Source: Azadirachta indica
Taxonomy: Eukaryota > Streptophyta > Magnoliopsida > Sapindales > Meliaceae
DNA: 64,000 nt
NCBI GenBank assembly: GCA_022749755.1
Contig: CM040451.1
Span: 11,731,871-11,795,870 of the forward strand
Direction: 5' to 3'
Shown here in pieces: positions 50,524-62,077 of this stretch. The notes beneath the pieces are model-generated. The model saw only the letters and a list, made by a program, of their open reading frames with translations, did no database searches and had not been told where the DNA came from. The position numbers were made by a program, and so were the translations under genes. How positions within the stretch are numbered: position 1 is the first letter of the stretch; each line of letters starts with the position of its first letter.

Positions 50524-51894
50524 ATGGTGGAACGAACTTTTCACATAGCAATGTATCCATGGTTTGCAATGGGACATCTTACTCCATTTCTCCAAATAGC
50601 CAACAAGCTGGCTGAGAGAGGCCACAAGATCTCGTTTCTTTTACCACCGAAGGCGCAAACAAAGTTTGAGCCTTCAAATCTTCACAGAGATCTCATTACT
50701 TTCATTCCTGTCACTGTTCCTTCTGTTGCTGGCCTTCCTTCTGGAGCTGAAACAACGAATGATATTCCTTTCCCGTTGCAACACCTTCTTATGACTGCCA
50801 TGGATTTAACTCAGCCTACCATCGAAGCTATTCTTCGTGACCTCAAACCCGATTTCATCTTCTTTGATTTCACTCACTGGCTGCCTCCATTGGCTCGTAA
50901 ACTGGGCATCAAGTCCGTACAGTATTGTATTATTAGTCCCGCGACAATTGGTTATCTCTTGAGCCCGGAAAGGAAACTTTGTAAAGAATTGCTGACAGCA
51001 GATGAATTTTTGAAACCTCCACAAGGTTTCCCTACTTCAAAGATCAGGTTACGTGCACATGAAGCTCGAGGACTAGTTGATGTAACTGTTAGAGACTTTG
51101 GTGGACTTGCATTCAATGAACGAAACCTACTCTCCTTTAGAGAGTGCGATGCAGTTGGTTTCAAAACATGCAAAGAGATTGAAGGGGCTTATTGTGATTA
51201 CATTGAAAACCAGTTTGGAAAGCCAGTGATTTTGTCAGGGCCAGCATTGCCGGAGCCTTCTCGTCTGGCATTAGAAGAACAATGGGCAAAGCTGTTGGGT
51301 AACTTTGAAGACAAGAGTTTGATTTTCTGTGCATTTGGGAGCGAGTGTATCCTTCAAAAGGCCCCGTTTCATGAATTACTTCTAGGCTTCGAGCTTACAG
51401 GTTTGCCCTTTCTTGCTGCCCTGAAACCACCAATGGGACATGAAACAATAGAGTCAGCATTGCCCGAAGGTTTTGAAGAAAGAGTAAAAGGAAGAGGGTT
51501 CGTTCATGGAAGTTGGATTCAACAACAGCTCATATTGAAGCATCCTTCTGTTGGGTGTTTTGTGACCCACTGTGGATCAGGATCTCTATCAGAAGCCATG
51601 GTGAATGAATGCCAAATAGTACTGCTGCCAAATGTTGGGGATCAAATTATCAATGCAAGATTGATGGGGGTAGATCTCAAAGTTGGAGTGGAGGTGGAGA
51701 AAGGTGAAGAAGATGGCTTATTCACAAGAAATGGTGTATGCAAGGCTGTGAAGGCTGTAATGGATGATGATAGTGAAGTGGGCAAAGAGGTGATGGAAAA
51801 CCATGCTAAATGGAGGGAATTCTTGAAAAGCGAAGGGCTTGAAAATTCTTACATTGATGGTTTTGTTCAGAAGTTGCATGACCTTTTGAACTAA
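50524..51894 (+). CDS. UDP-glycosyltransferase, UGT79 family (copy 1)
   Basis: Intronless gene for a 456-residue GT1 enzyme that probably adds a sugar (xylose, rhamnose, arabinose or glucose) to the sugar of a flavonoid or anthocyanin glycoside, as known UGT79 members do. Start chosen at the first ATG of the frame. The N-terminal domain has the catalytic His18 in FAMGHLTPFL and Asp115 in FIFFDFTHW. The acceptor-side loop carries KIRLRAHEARGL. FCAFGSEC precedes the donor-binding PSPG box at residues 331-374: it begins WIQQQLILKHPSVGCFVTHC and ends LPNVGDQ, the Gln-ending form usual for this family. Copy 2 lies 2.8 kb downstream in the same orientation. The substrate is not determined. Confidence 0.93.
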   Translation: MVERTFHIAMYPWFAMGHLTPFLQIANKLAERGHKISFLLPPKAQTKFEPSNLHRDLITFIPVTVPSVAGLPSGAETTNDIPFPLQHLLMTAMDLTQPTIEAILRDLKPDFIFFDFTHWLPPLARKLGIKSVQYCIISPATIGYLLSPERKLCKELLTADEFLKPPQGFPTSKIRLRAHEARGLVDVTVRDFGGLAFNERNLLSFRECDAVGFKTCKEIEGAYCDYIENQFGKPVILSGPALPEPSRLALEEQWAKLLGNFEDKSLIFCAFGSECILQKAPFHELLLGFELTGLPFLAALKPPMGHETIESALPEGFEERVKGRGFVHGSWIQQQLILKHPSVGCFVTHCGSGSLSEAMVNECQIVLLPNVGDQIINARLMGVDLKVGVEVEKGEEDGLFTRNGVCKAVKAVMDDDSEVGKEVMENHAKWREFLKSEGLENSYIDGFVQKLHDLLN

Positions 51895-54663
51895 CTATAA
51901 ACTGATCATTTCAATTCACTCGATATAAGTTCGTACAGTACTTGAGCTATTTGGCGTATAACAAGAAAATACTTACTATCTATATATATATATATTATAT
52001 TCAATTTGCTGTTTTAGGGTTTTGTTTTCCAGATATTAATTAATTATTGCTGTCTGTTTGCTAAATTCTATCCCATTAAATGTTCATGGGAACACTATGA
52101 CAAAAGCTGCAGAAACATATATATTAATTTCCTTCATATTGTTCGTTTTGTTTTGATTAATTGTAGCAATGAGTACTAAGATTCTTGACGATATATATTG
52201 AACTCCATATATAAGCATATGCATCCTAAGGGCTGATTCATGTTATATACATAAGCAATGCATCCGCATGATTTAGAAATTAATTATGTTCGTAGTATTG
52301 AAAAGAAAATAATAATATTTATTCTTAAGCTTACAAATGAAATGATTTTGGATATGTTGAAAACCGGATGTTCTAAATTCTTTCCTAATCTAAACTTTTT
52401 CTCATAAAAATATACAAAAAATTTATGATTTGTAATTATTAGGTAATTGGAAACAGGAGAAGTAATTAAATTTTAATCACATATATAGCTATGTCACAAC
52501 ATTTTTAGAAGTTTCACGAATTAAAATTAGGAGATAATTCTAATTATTAAATATAAGCTGGTGAATGGATGATCGAAAATTATTATTATATAAAAATAAG
52601 TATTTATTAAATATTTTAAATTATTCAGTTTTTAAATTAAGTTGAATTACATCACTTGTAAATACACCCTCATTCTACACAATTTTTTAGCACATCCAAT
52701 TTAATGTAACTTCTATGATTGAATGACTTAATTGTATAGTAATTTTTTTTTAAGAAAAAAGATATCAGATCCCCAAATCCAAAACACCAAATGCAACTTT
52801 TATTCACGTTCATTGCATTAAAACAAAAAAAAAAAAAGATACTTTTATTATACTAAATGATCACTCATGCAGCTAATTAATTAATAAAATCATGACTTTT
52901 ATGCATTTATTAATTTTGAATTGCTAATTAATTTATGTAATATGATTTTATTTTTATTTTTACGTGTATTCTAGATTTTTTTTTTTTTTTTTTTTTGGGT
53001 TTTTGATGCAGATATTCGCAAGTGCTAGCTACAGATAGAAGTAAATGATTTGAAAGAGTAGGTTTTGGTCTAGAAGTGTAAGGTCGAGAGAATTTCATCA
53101 AATAGCAGGTGCGTCTATAAAATGGGATTTCTTAATTACACTTTCCCTTTGATCAATTTGTTCTTAACCAACATTAATGGAGTTCTTCATATATCCCATC
53201 GATTTCCCCTCATTTATTTGGGCTTCGTGTCCTTTGAACAACCAACATATCTTAGTCTTAATTAACAACACATTAATTTAACTGACACCTTGAAAATTTT
53301 TTTTATCACATATACATAAATTAACTCTTAGAATTAAAATAATTATTTAAATTGTCACTTAAATTTTACTCAAAATATAATTGGAAGATTCCTTACCTTT
53401 TCAATTTTACTCAAATTTTAAAGAGTTTTGGGAGACACATGTACTACTACCAAACCATCAACTATGTGTTTAAAAATTTATCTATTTATTTATTTGAATA
53501 CATCAAAAGAAATTAATAAATTACTAAAATTTCAAAACCACCCATTTCTTTATCCAAAAAATCGACCATTTCTATTAAAAAGTGATATAACTAAAAGCAC
53601 TCAATTTGTTGTACCACATGATTACTTGATATATATCGTACAATAATTTAATAAAATCATCTTCTCTCCGTGCCTTTGTACACAATAATTTTATATATGT
53701 AATATTACATGTATGTAGTTGGGATAGAAGTAAATGCTATGAAAAAGTAGGTTAGATTTTGAAGTACTTACGGGAGACTTCAAATTTAAATTTGTGTGTA
53801 TAAATTAAGGAGTTCCATTAATTTTTGATGTTTTTGGTTAATGGAGCTCTAGCTTCCTCCTTTCAGCCACCACTTCTTAGCTAGCTAGATGTGGCTACAT
53901 TTCTTTAATTTCAGAAGTACTATATAATAATAAGAGCCCCTAATTAATTAATAAAATGAGTCATTGAATGGAAAGAACGTACCACCGGTTAGCAAGGTCA
54001 TTCAATACTTACAACCCCAGATCTTGTTGCCCTTCCCTCCCTTCCGGATCAAAACTACTGAGTCCAGGGCCAATTATTACAAATTAAAAGCCTTGCCACC
54101 AACGATTTTTCTTTTCCTAATTAATTAATTAATTAATTGCCTCTAGATTAACCTTTTACCCAGCAATCATAAACTCCGTGTAGAAACTAGATGGTTAATT
54201 TCAACGAGCATGTTTCACGTATTGTGAAATCAATCTAACTCATTTGACGTTGAAACAGATCGAGAAAAGGAATAACAAGCTCTGCTCTGCTAGAGGATTG
54301 TCTGGTATTTTTTTTTTTTTTTTTTTTTATCTTAAATACTACTCTGTTATATGATGTTGGTTGATCTTAAAGTGAATATTTAGATAATTTTGTTGAACGT
54401 AGTAAATAATAAGAAGAATGCATGCTCTATTCATGCAAATTGATCTTGACCCGCCTGATTTATTTGATTTACTTTCTTTTACTCCAATAAAAATGTAAAG
54501 AATGAGAGAATAATATAGCACTAGTAAGATTTTCTGTAATAGTTGGTTTAATTACGGCCATTTCTATGCTCTTGTGACCGTATATATATATTGCTTACAA
54601 ATTAAGATCAACGGAGGTTTGGTTGAGCACAAATTTTGAACATATGAGATCACAAGAGTAGCA
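51895..54663. other. Intergenic region between the UGT copies
   Basis: AT-rich, no gene. A diverged direct repeat may be present: the segments around 53030-53100 (GATAGAAGTAAATGATTTG) and 53720-53790 (GATAGAAGTAAATGCTATG) share similar text, which could be a duplicated upstream piece. Long T tracts lie at about 52977-52996 and 54308-54327. Confidence 0.45.
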
Positions 54664-56043
54664 ATGGGCGACAATAAGACTCTTCACATAGCCATGTTTC
54701 CATGGTTCGCGATGGGCCATCTAACCTCGTATCTTCATATCTCCAACAAACTTGCAGAGAGAGGCCACAAGATCTCATTTTTTCTACCAACAAAAACACA
54801 GCCAAAGTTGGAGCCCTTCAATCTTCACAAAGATCTCATAACTTTCATTCCGATTGCTGTTCCTTGTGTTAATGGTCTTCCTCCTGGAACTGAAACAACT
54901 GCCGATGTTCCTGCCCCATTGTATCCTCTCCTCATGGCTGCAATGGATTCAACTCAGCCTACCATTGAAGCTATTTTTCTCCACCTCAATCCCCATATCA
55001 TCTTCTTTGATTTCACTCAATGGTTACCTTCATTGGCTCGTAAGTTGGGCATCAAGTCCGTGAATTATGTCACCATAAGTCCTGCCACTGTTGGTTATCT
55101 TCTAAGCCCGGAAAGGAAACTTCTTGAGAAAAGTTTGACAGAAGCTGACTTGTCGCAGCCTCCGCAAGGTTTCCCTCCTTCTAAGATCAGGTTACGTGCC
55201 CACGAAGCTCGTACACTAGTTGCTGCAACTGTTCAAGATTTTGGTGGCGTTTCATTTATGGAACGGCTATTAATCTCTTTAAGAGAGAGTGACGCAATTG
55301 GTTTCAAAACATGCAGAGAGATTGAGGGGGCTTATTGTGATTACATTGAGAACCAGTTTCAAAAGCCAGTGATTTTGGCAGGGCCAGTATTACCGGAGCC
55401 TCCTAGCTCGGTTTTAGAAGAAAAATGGGAAACGTTGTTTGGCAGCTTTAAAGCTAAGAGTCTGATATTCTGTGCATTTGGGAGTGAATGTGTCCTAAAC
55501 AAGGACCAGTTCCAAGAATTGGTCCTCGGCTTCGAGCTTACAGGTTTGCCATTTTTCGCTGCCCTGAAACCTCCGATGGGACATGATAATTTAGAGTCAG
55601 CACTGCCCGAAGGTTTTGAAGAAAGAATAAAAGGAAGAGGATATATTCAAGGAGGTTGGGTTCAGCAACAGTTGATGTTGAAGCATCCTTCTGTTGGGTG
55701 TTTTGTCACGCACTGTGGATCAGGATCTTTATCAGAGGCTATGGTCAGTGATTGCCAAATAGTGCTTCTGCCAAATGTTGGGGATCAAATTATCAACGCA
55801 AGATTGATGGGTGAAGATCTCAGATTTGGAGTAGAGGTTGAGAAAGGTGAAGAAGATGGTTTATTCTCAAGAGATGGTGTCTGCAAGGCTGTGAAGGCTG
55901 TAATGGATGATGATAGTAATGTGGGCAAAGCGGTAAGGGAAAACCATACTAAACTTAGGGAGTTCTTAACAAGTCCAAGGCTTGAGAATTCTTACGTTGA
56001 TGGTTTTGTTCAGGAGTTGCATGGCCTTATTGAACTTAGCTGA
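54664..56043 (+). CDS. UDP-glycosyltransferase, UGT79 family (copy 2)
   Basis: Intronless 459-residue paralogue of the upstream gene, clearly similar along its whole length (for example LITFIP, TQPTIEAI, GIKSV, LLSPERK, QGFP, KIRLRAHEAR). Catalytic His19 in FAMGHLTSYL and Asp116 in FFDFTQW. PSPG box at residues 332-375 (begins WVQQQLMLKHPSVGCFVTHC, ends LPNVGDQ). Differences are concentrated in the N-terminal acceptor-binding half (for example SVNYVTISPATV versus SVQYCIISPATI), so the acceptor may differ. Likely tandem duplicates with recent common origin. No disabling change is visible. Confidence 0.93.
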   Translation: MGDNKTLHIAMFPWFAMGHLTSYLHISNKLAERGHKISFFLPTKTQPKLEPFNLHKDLITFIPIAVPCVNGLPPGTETTADVPAPLYPLLMAAMDSTQPTIEAIFLHLNPHIIFFDFTQWLPSLARKLGIKSVNYVTISPATVGYLLSPERKLLEKSLTEADLSQPPQGFPPSKIRLRAHEARTLVAATVQDFGGVSFMERLLISLRESDAIGFKTCREIEGAYCDYIENQFQKPVILAGPVLPEPPSSVLEEKWETLFGSFKAKSLIFCAFGSECVLNKDQFQELVLGFELTGLPFFAALKPPMGHDNLESALPEGFEERIKGRGYIQGGWVQQQLMLKHPSVGCFVTHCGSGSLSEAMVSDCQIVLLPNVGDQIINARLMGEDLRFGVEVEKGEEDGLFSRDGVCKAVKAVMDDDSNVGKAVRENHTKLREFLTSPRLENSYVDGFVQELHGLIELS

Positions 56044-56744
56044 TCATTTCAACTTCATCTATTTGGTGCCTCTACTGCAATTTCAGATCAGATTAATAAG
56101 GTTTTGGTAACTGTATACCGACCAAATTGCCAGAATTAACCAGATTTTCTTAGTGTTCACCCCCATAATAGTCATCACAACCATTGTCCGTTTTCTCGTG
56201 ACTCGTTTGGTGTAAAGTCAACTTCTCTCACGGATGTATTCATGTTTAATTCCCCAGGGAGCCGGCAATAGAAAATATATATTAGCTACTGGTTAGTGAA
56301 GTTAGTTTGCTTTATTTTGTGATAGTTTCAGCTTTAAAAATGGCTGTGAAAATTGTGAGGTTAATATTACTTGATTGTAATGCCTGACGGGCCATCTCAA
56401 CCTTTTTAATTATATAAATAAAACAATTAAGTAAGACCGATATGGCACGCATGCTTATTTAATAAGTGATTTTCTAATTTTATCATTTCACTTCAAATTT
56501 TTTAAGTATATTTTTATCTTTAAAAAAATAATTTTTAATTGTAAATTAAAGACCCCAGATGTTATGTAATAAAATATAGACAATTAAAGCAAAAATAAAA
56601 ATCAGCATAAATGGTTTTTAGCCTACTTTATTTAGTTACAGATTAAATTATTTGCAGATATCACACGAAAAAAAATATTTTGTTAAAAGCATGTTAATTT
56701 AATTTACATATTATTTGTCTGGGTGCTTGGGTGGTCAGGCACAC
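56044..56744. other. UGT copy 2 3' flank
   Basis: AT-rich DNA ending at the start of the LTR element. No gene. Confidence 0.5.
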
Positions 56745-59089
56745 TGTCATGTGCTACCAAAGGACAAGCAGAATCGTCGAAGACGTAAAGGTGTGTTAGT
56801 GCACAACCTCCAACACACGGGCACACAAGTTATACCTTCTAATATACAAGTATGCAAACAAAATGGTTTGCGAGTGAACAATACCTTGGATGAACAGTGC
56901 ATTGCGAACAAATATGCTTGCAAGGGAGGATTTCATGTATTGGAGGTCTAGTGTTTGATTTGGGACAGTCCTTAATGATGGTGGGCAGTTTGTGAATGCA
57001 CCTACATGGGTAAGAAAACTTTGAATTAGTCCCTACATATTGTGTTTGTTTAAGACCTAAAATGGCCATATGTTTGTAAATACTGAATTGGTCCAAATTT
57101 ATTTAAATGGTGGTAGGTAGAGTGTAATATTCAGGATTCTTATATTAATAGTAATGGATAGATGGGTATATTGACATTGTGTTATGTGAGGGTATGGGAG
57201 CTTGAAATTTAAAAGATGAATATATTTATTTTTAGAAAAATTATTTGATTAAGATGAATATGTTATGTTCTTTAAAGGAATAAAATTATTGGATAATATA
57301 AGTTTTATTCTGGATAAAAAGTATAAAAAAAGAAGTTAAAGAATTTAATTGAAGTTTGGCAGGCTAGATGTCATTTCGTTTCAATCGATTTAGAGACGCT
57401 CTAACACGTGTAAAATATTAAAATATATATATATATGTATAAAATAAAAAGATTGTGGCGGCGATAGTTATATAAATGTATAGATGTTTATTGTGTTCAT
57501 TTTAGTAACCGGGAAAACATAGGAGGAAGAAAGCAAGTACGGTTTTAATTTCATATTTTTGATGACAATTTTTAATTTAAAGATTAATGTATAGATATGT
57601 GTTTAAATACATATGTATAAATATTTTTGAATGATTAAGTTTAAACTGTTTCTTATTATTATTGGATTATTATTTACTATTATTATTAAATTGATATTAG
57701 GAGGTGATTCGAAGGAGATAAAAAAATCGATAGAGTAATAAAATTGTGACACGTTTGTCAGGTAGGTGTTTATATGAATTTGGTAAATTTTAATTTCAAA
57801 AAATGAAAAGTAGGGTGTTTTGTTACAGTTAATGTTTGATAAATGTGTATGAAATTTTTGAATTACCACGTGTTGATCCAATTAATTATTTTTTGAATTG
57901 GGTTTAAACAGTAATTTTCATATGAATGTTAAGTTTTTAAATACAGCAAAAAAATTGTATTAACGCTTGTTGTGTTTTTTTTTATAAATGTATGATTTGT
58001 GTGAAAATGTTGTGAATATATTTGATAAATGAAAGAGGGGTGGCTATGGTTGTTGTTGTGATGTGACACCAGTGTTGGGGTGACAGTCCTTGGAAATAAT
58101 GCTCCTAAAGTACGCATAGTCAGTTTTTGGAGCAGCGATCCTTCGGAATAATGTCCGTAAAAAACGCAAACACAAAATTTATGAAAAATTTTTTTTATGA
58201 TGGAATTAATGTGTTTTATACTGTTTGTATGAATATTGAAATTAAAATCTTGGTTTGATATCTTACTACACTTTTTGTTTGGAATTAAGAGGTCTTTTAT
58301 GTTCAAATTTCTTTATCATAAGTTTTAAAACTGCCTTTGTGTATAAATGTCTACTGGCCATTAGTTTATCCCTATTTTTCAAGTTTAGGTAATGTTGAGG
58401 ATTTATAAATAGAAAGCAAAGAATACTCCAGGATTAGGACTTTGCTGTCTTTAAAATTATGTGTAATATTGAGAGAAAAAAAAAAACTTTACAACATGTA
58501 GTGTTGATGTAATTTTCATGTTCGTATCTGAATTTCAGAAGTTGTGTAACTGATCATTTTTGTGTGAATTAATGAAATGAAAGAGTTGGCATTTAATTTT
58601 GTTGGAAATGTTTAGCATGAAATTATAAAAATTATAAAAATTTTGTTGAAAATGTTTAGCGTAAAATTATAAAAATTTACAGGATTGCTTATTTGGCGTA
58701 TACTATATTATAACAGAAATTCTGTCGAAATTCCTTAGAATTGAGGATGTTACATAGAGTTATGTGAGATTTTTATAGGCATTATGTAATTCTAGAAATC
58801 AAATGTGTTTAAGGGCCAATCTCATCCATTGAATTGTAAATATATATTATATAGTGTTGTGTAATGAAAACAAGCCTTCATTTTCCATTCTCAAAAGTAC
58901 AGCTGTTGGTTTCTTTCTTCTCCCATTTTTCACTTGCTTTCTTTTAGCTTTGATTGTGCAATTTCTCACCATTTACGCTAACACACACAAAAATTGATCT
59001 TGAGTTGTTAAGGCTTACTTTACTCAGTTTCTCAAACTGATCAAAGTGCCATACGGAGTTGGAATCACTCAAATTTTCAGTATGTGACA
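56745..59089 (+). repeat. 5' LTR, enlarged by a nested insertion
   Basis: Starts TGTCATGTGCTACCAAAG and ends CAGTATGTGACA. Outside the insertion it aligns with the 3' LTR by eye, with many substitutions and small gaps (shared text: AAGGGCCAATCTCATC, TGGTTTCTTTCTTCTCCC, CACTTGCTTTCTTTTAG). About 713 bases belong to the LTR plus one extra target-site copy; the rest is the insertion at 57123-58754. Confidence 0.88.
57123..58754. mobile_element. Nested solo LTR
   Basis: A 1632-base insertion absent from the 3' LTR. It begins TGTAATATTC and ends GATGTTACA (imperfect terminal inverted repeat with TG...CA), and is flanked by the 5-base duplication TAGAG at 57118-57122 and 58755-58759; the 3' LTR has the target once. 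This is the structure of a solo LTR left after recombination. The interior is noncoding, with a small duplicated segment near 58600-58680. Family not identified. Confidence 0.88.
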
Positions 59090-59092
59090 GTG

Positions 59093-59105
59093 TGGCGTTA
59101 GAGCA
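59093..59105 (+). other. Primer-binding site remnant
   Basis: TGGCGTTAGAGCA starts four bases after the 5' LTR. It resembles the initiator tRNA-Met complement TGGTATCAGAGC with a few changes. Confidence 0.6.
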
Positions 59106-59404
59106 AATTTGTGTGCCTTTTGTGTGGTAAGAATCTCTGTAGTTTTATGGTTAATTGATTGTTGATGTTAGCTTGAGCAATCTTGGATTTTAGGATCTAG
59201 ATTTTGGAGTGAACAATAGCCAAAGGGTTTTGAAGCTTAATTTCTATTGAATTTTTTATTGTAATGGGAAAATTTGAGTTTTGTAGCTAAATTATGCACC
59301 ATTGTCGTGAGTTTGTTGTTATGGAAACTTAATTTATGTAGCGGTTATGGCGAAATTTATGCTGTGAAACTTGGATTGTGGAATTTGTGTTGTGGAATAT
59401 TAAA

Positions 59405-61184
59405 ATGGCAGCCAAAGATATTGAAGCTAGTAGTGTTGTGGAGATTAAGTGTAAGGAGCGAAATGTTGCTTAAAGTTCGAAGAAGGCAGCGAAGGAGAGG
59501 GGAGTGTCTAAGGAGATGATGGGTTCATTTGAAGCTAAGTTAGCTAGAATTGAGCTTTTCTTGGACGATATTCACAAGCTATTGACGTCCTTGATGATAA
59601 AGTGACAAAACGTGAGACGGATGATGCTGTTGGTGTCAAAAATCAACTTCAGCATGCCTTTGAAGTTTTTGCTGATTCTATGAAGCTGGCCATGGATAAG
59701 TTTAGGGGAATGGTGTTGACTCAAATTGATGGCATGATAGCGAAGTTGGGAGAGGTTTGGCAGGACCTTGTACATTACAAAACTATCATAACTTCGGGTG
59801 TATGTACCAGTAGCATACTGAAAGTTAAAGTTTCAGATCCGCCCAAGTTTTTGGGAAAGTAAAACTTTGAGGAAATCGACACTTTTCTATAGATGATGGA
59901 GCGCTACTTTGATGCAGTTCAGATGCAAGAAGATAGACTCTGAATTAGTTCCACGACATTTTATTTTAATTCACCTTTGTCTCCTCAACATTATAGTAGA
60001 GACGCCGGCATACAAAAATAGAGAGGGGTTTGTGCTAAATAGATCCTTGGGTAACTCTTAAGGGTGAATTAAAGAGACAATTTTACTCTGAGAATGTTGA
60101 GGAGGCTGCGATAAAAAAGCTCTGAAGACTAAGACAGCATGGGCTGATAGCGGAGTATGTGCGGGAGTATAATTCCCTTATGCTTAAGATCACTGACATA
60201 CTAAAGAATAGCTGGTTAGTATTTTTCATAGATAAGTTGTAGCCATAGGTAGAGCAAGAATTAAGGTACTGAAATGTCTAAGATTTTGCTTCGGCGATAA
60301 CGGCAACAGAGTCTTTGATCGTGCATTGTCGAGAGTATTCAAAATATGACCGGAACCAAAGCCCAACTAAGAATACCTCTGATAAAGGTGGGGGAGTGAA
60401 GTCTCACAAGTTGACACGCCAATATGAAATAGGGCAACCACTGAAAGGTCTCAAGCAGGGAGGTAACAATAAAGGGCATTCTGACAAGTAGCACGAGCAA
60501 AAATAGATGTGTTACTTGTGCGACGGAGATAATTATACGAGAGATTGTCTGCATCGGAAGTGACTCAATGCCATTCTTAGCTCATATGAATTAGCGAAGG
60601 ATGCCTAAATTAGTTTGATATATGTTTTCAATTCAGTAAAGGCTAAAGAGGTGGCCAAAGAGAAGGCAGTAAAGACCAAGTCAGAATTAAAATTGAAGCT
60701 TGGGAAGACACTTAAGTTTGTTGATGCCAGCATTAACGGGGTGAGCTTCAAAGGTTTTATTAATTACATCTCTAATTAGTGCTTGATTTTAGAGAAATCG
60801 ACAGCAAGTTTGGGGTTGGCGCTAAGTAAGAAGCCGGGATAGATTAAGGTTGTGAAAGTTAGTCGTAGAGTGGCCGTTAGTATCGGGAATTGGCATAGCA
60901 AGATTGACTTGAATGTGGTGCCAATGAGTGACTTCGAACTTGTGTTGGGCATTGAATTCATTGACAAATTATTGCCCTTCACATTTACTGAAGACGGGTG
61001 CAGGGAATTCCATGATGTGGGGAAGCGATATAAGGTGTCAATCGAGCGGGTTTGTGTTGGCAGCAGGGTATTGTCGACTTTCCAAGTTGTTAGAGAAGTT
61101 GAGACTTGCTTGTTGCAGTACAAGGAACATGGTGCTTCGACTCCGAGACTTGGTATTGCAGGGGAAGATCGAGGCAATCTCTAA
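59405..61184 (+). pseudogene. Broken gag-protease coding region of the LTR element
   Basis: Pieces in different frames match a plant Ty3/gypsy gag-protease polyprotein: DPPKFLGK and MMERYFDA (gag start), RQFYSENVEEAA (gag), a degenerate zinc knuckle at 60510-60548 (CYLCDGDNYTRDC, the expected His replaced by Asn), a protease-like stretch at about 60700-60960 (KFVDASINGVSFKGF), and VPMSDFELVLGIEFID. The protease active-site triad has been lost (IN-YIS instead of the DTG type). Several stops and frameshifts interrupt it. Not functional. Confidence 0.85.
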
Positions 61185-61410
61185 GGGAGTGGTGACATAA
61201 AGCTACCAAGACTATCGAAACGACTTTCGTAAAGGCATGAAGCTGACCATGCTGGAAAATCCAAGCCCAACAGCTAAGCACCAGCAATATCCAGCATCCG
61301 CAACATCAATAAAGATTTAGTGCATTTAGTTCATATAGGGTAGAATGAGACGCAACAAGCCGAGCTCAAGTCCTCGACAGGAAGCTTGACGAGGGCGTTA
61401 AGTATTTCAG

Positions 61411-61420
61411 TAGGGAAGAA
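61411..61420 (+). other. Polypurine tract
   Basis: TAGGGAAGAA directly precedes the TG of the 3' LTR, where plus-strand priming would occur. Confidence 0.7.
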
Positions 61421-62077
61421 TGTCACGTGCTGCCAAAGTGCAAGCGAAATCTCTGAAGACACATAGGCACGTTAGCACACAAGCTATACCTTTCAATGCA
61501 CAAACGTACAAATAAAATGATTTGAGGATGAACAATACCTTAGATAAACAGTGCATCGCTAGCAAACATGCTTGCAAAGGAGTATTTTATGTGTTGGAGG
61601 CCTAGTGTTTATTTTGGGGTAGTCCTTAATAATGGTGGGTAGCTTGTGCATGCACCCACATGGGCAAGAAAACTTTGGATCAGCCCTTACATGTTGTGTA
61701 TGTTTAAAGCCTAAAATTGGCCCAAATTTGTTTAAATAGTGGTAGGTAGAGTTAGGTGGGATTTATATGCATTATATAATCCTAGCCGTCAAATGTGCTT
61801 AAGGGCCAATCTCATCAATTGAATTGCAAATATATATTGTATAGTGTTGTATAATGAAAACAACCCTTCATTTTCTATTCTTAGAAGTGCAGCGTTGGTT
61901 TCTTTCTTCTCCCATTTTTCACTTGCTTTCTCTTAGTTTTGATTGTGCAATTCCTCACATTCATGCCAACACACACACAAATTGATCTTAGATTGTTAAG
62001 GTTTACTTTGCTCAGCTTCTCAAGTTGATCGAAGTATTGCATGGAATTGGAATCACTTAAATTTCCAGCACGTGACA
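61421..62077 (+). repeat. 3' LTR (657 bases)
   Basis: Starts TGTCACGTGCTGCC and ends AGCACGTGACA. The two ends form a perfect 11-base inverted repeat with a CACGTG core. It serves as the reference for finding the insertion in the 5' LTR. Confidence 0.9.

Larger units (their letters stand above)
56745..62077 (+). mobile_element. Decayed Ty3/gypsy-type LTR element, gag-protease only
   Basis: A 5.3-kb LTR retrotransposon. It has recognisable LTRs at both ends (56745-59089 and 61421-62077), TG...CA termini, a primer-binding site and a polypurine tract, with ACAC flanking both sides (56741-56744 and 62078-62081) as a short target-site duplication. The interior (about 2.3 kb) holds gag and protease remnants in several frames with many stops, and no reverse transcriptase, RNase H or integrase text. 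So it was already non-autonomous, or lost pol. Its 5' LTR contains a younger nested insertion. Confidence 0.88.

Noticed and set aside
56715..56951. 78-codon open frame at the left edge of the 5' LTR
   Set aside because: It lies mostly inside the LTR and has no homologous protein text; LTRs are normally noncoding.
57603..58306. Minus-strand open frames inside the nested insertion
   Set aside because: Low-complexity, Asn/Ile-rich translations of AT-rich DNA; the insertion is best explained as a solo LTR.
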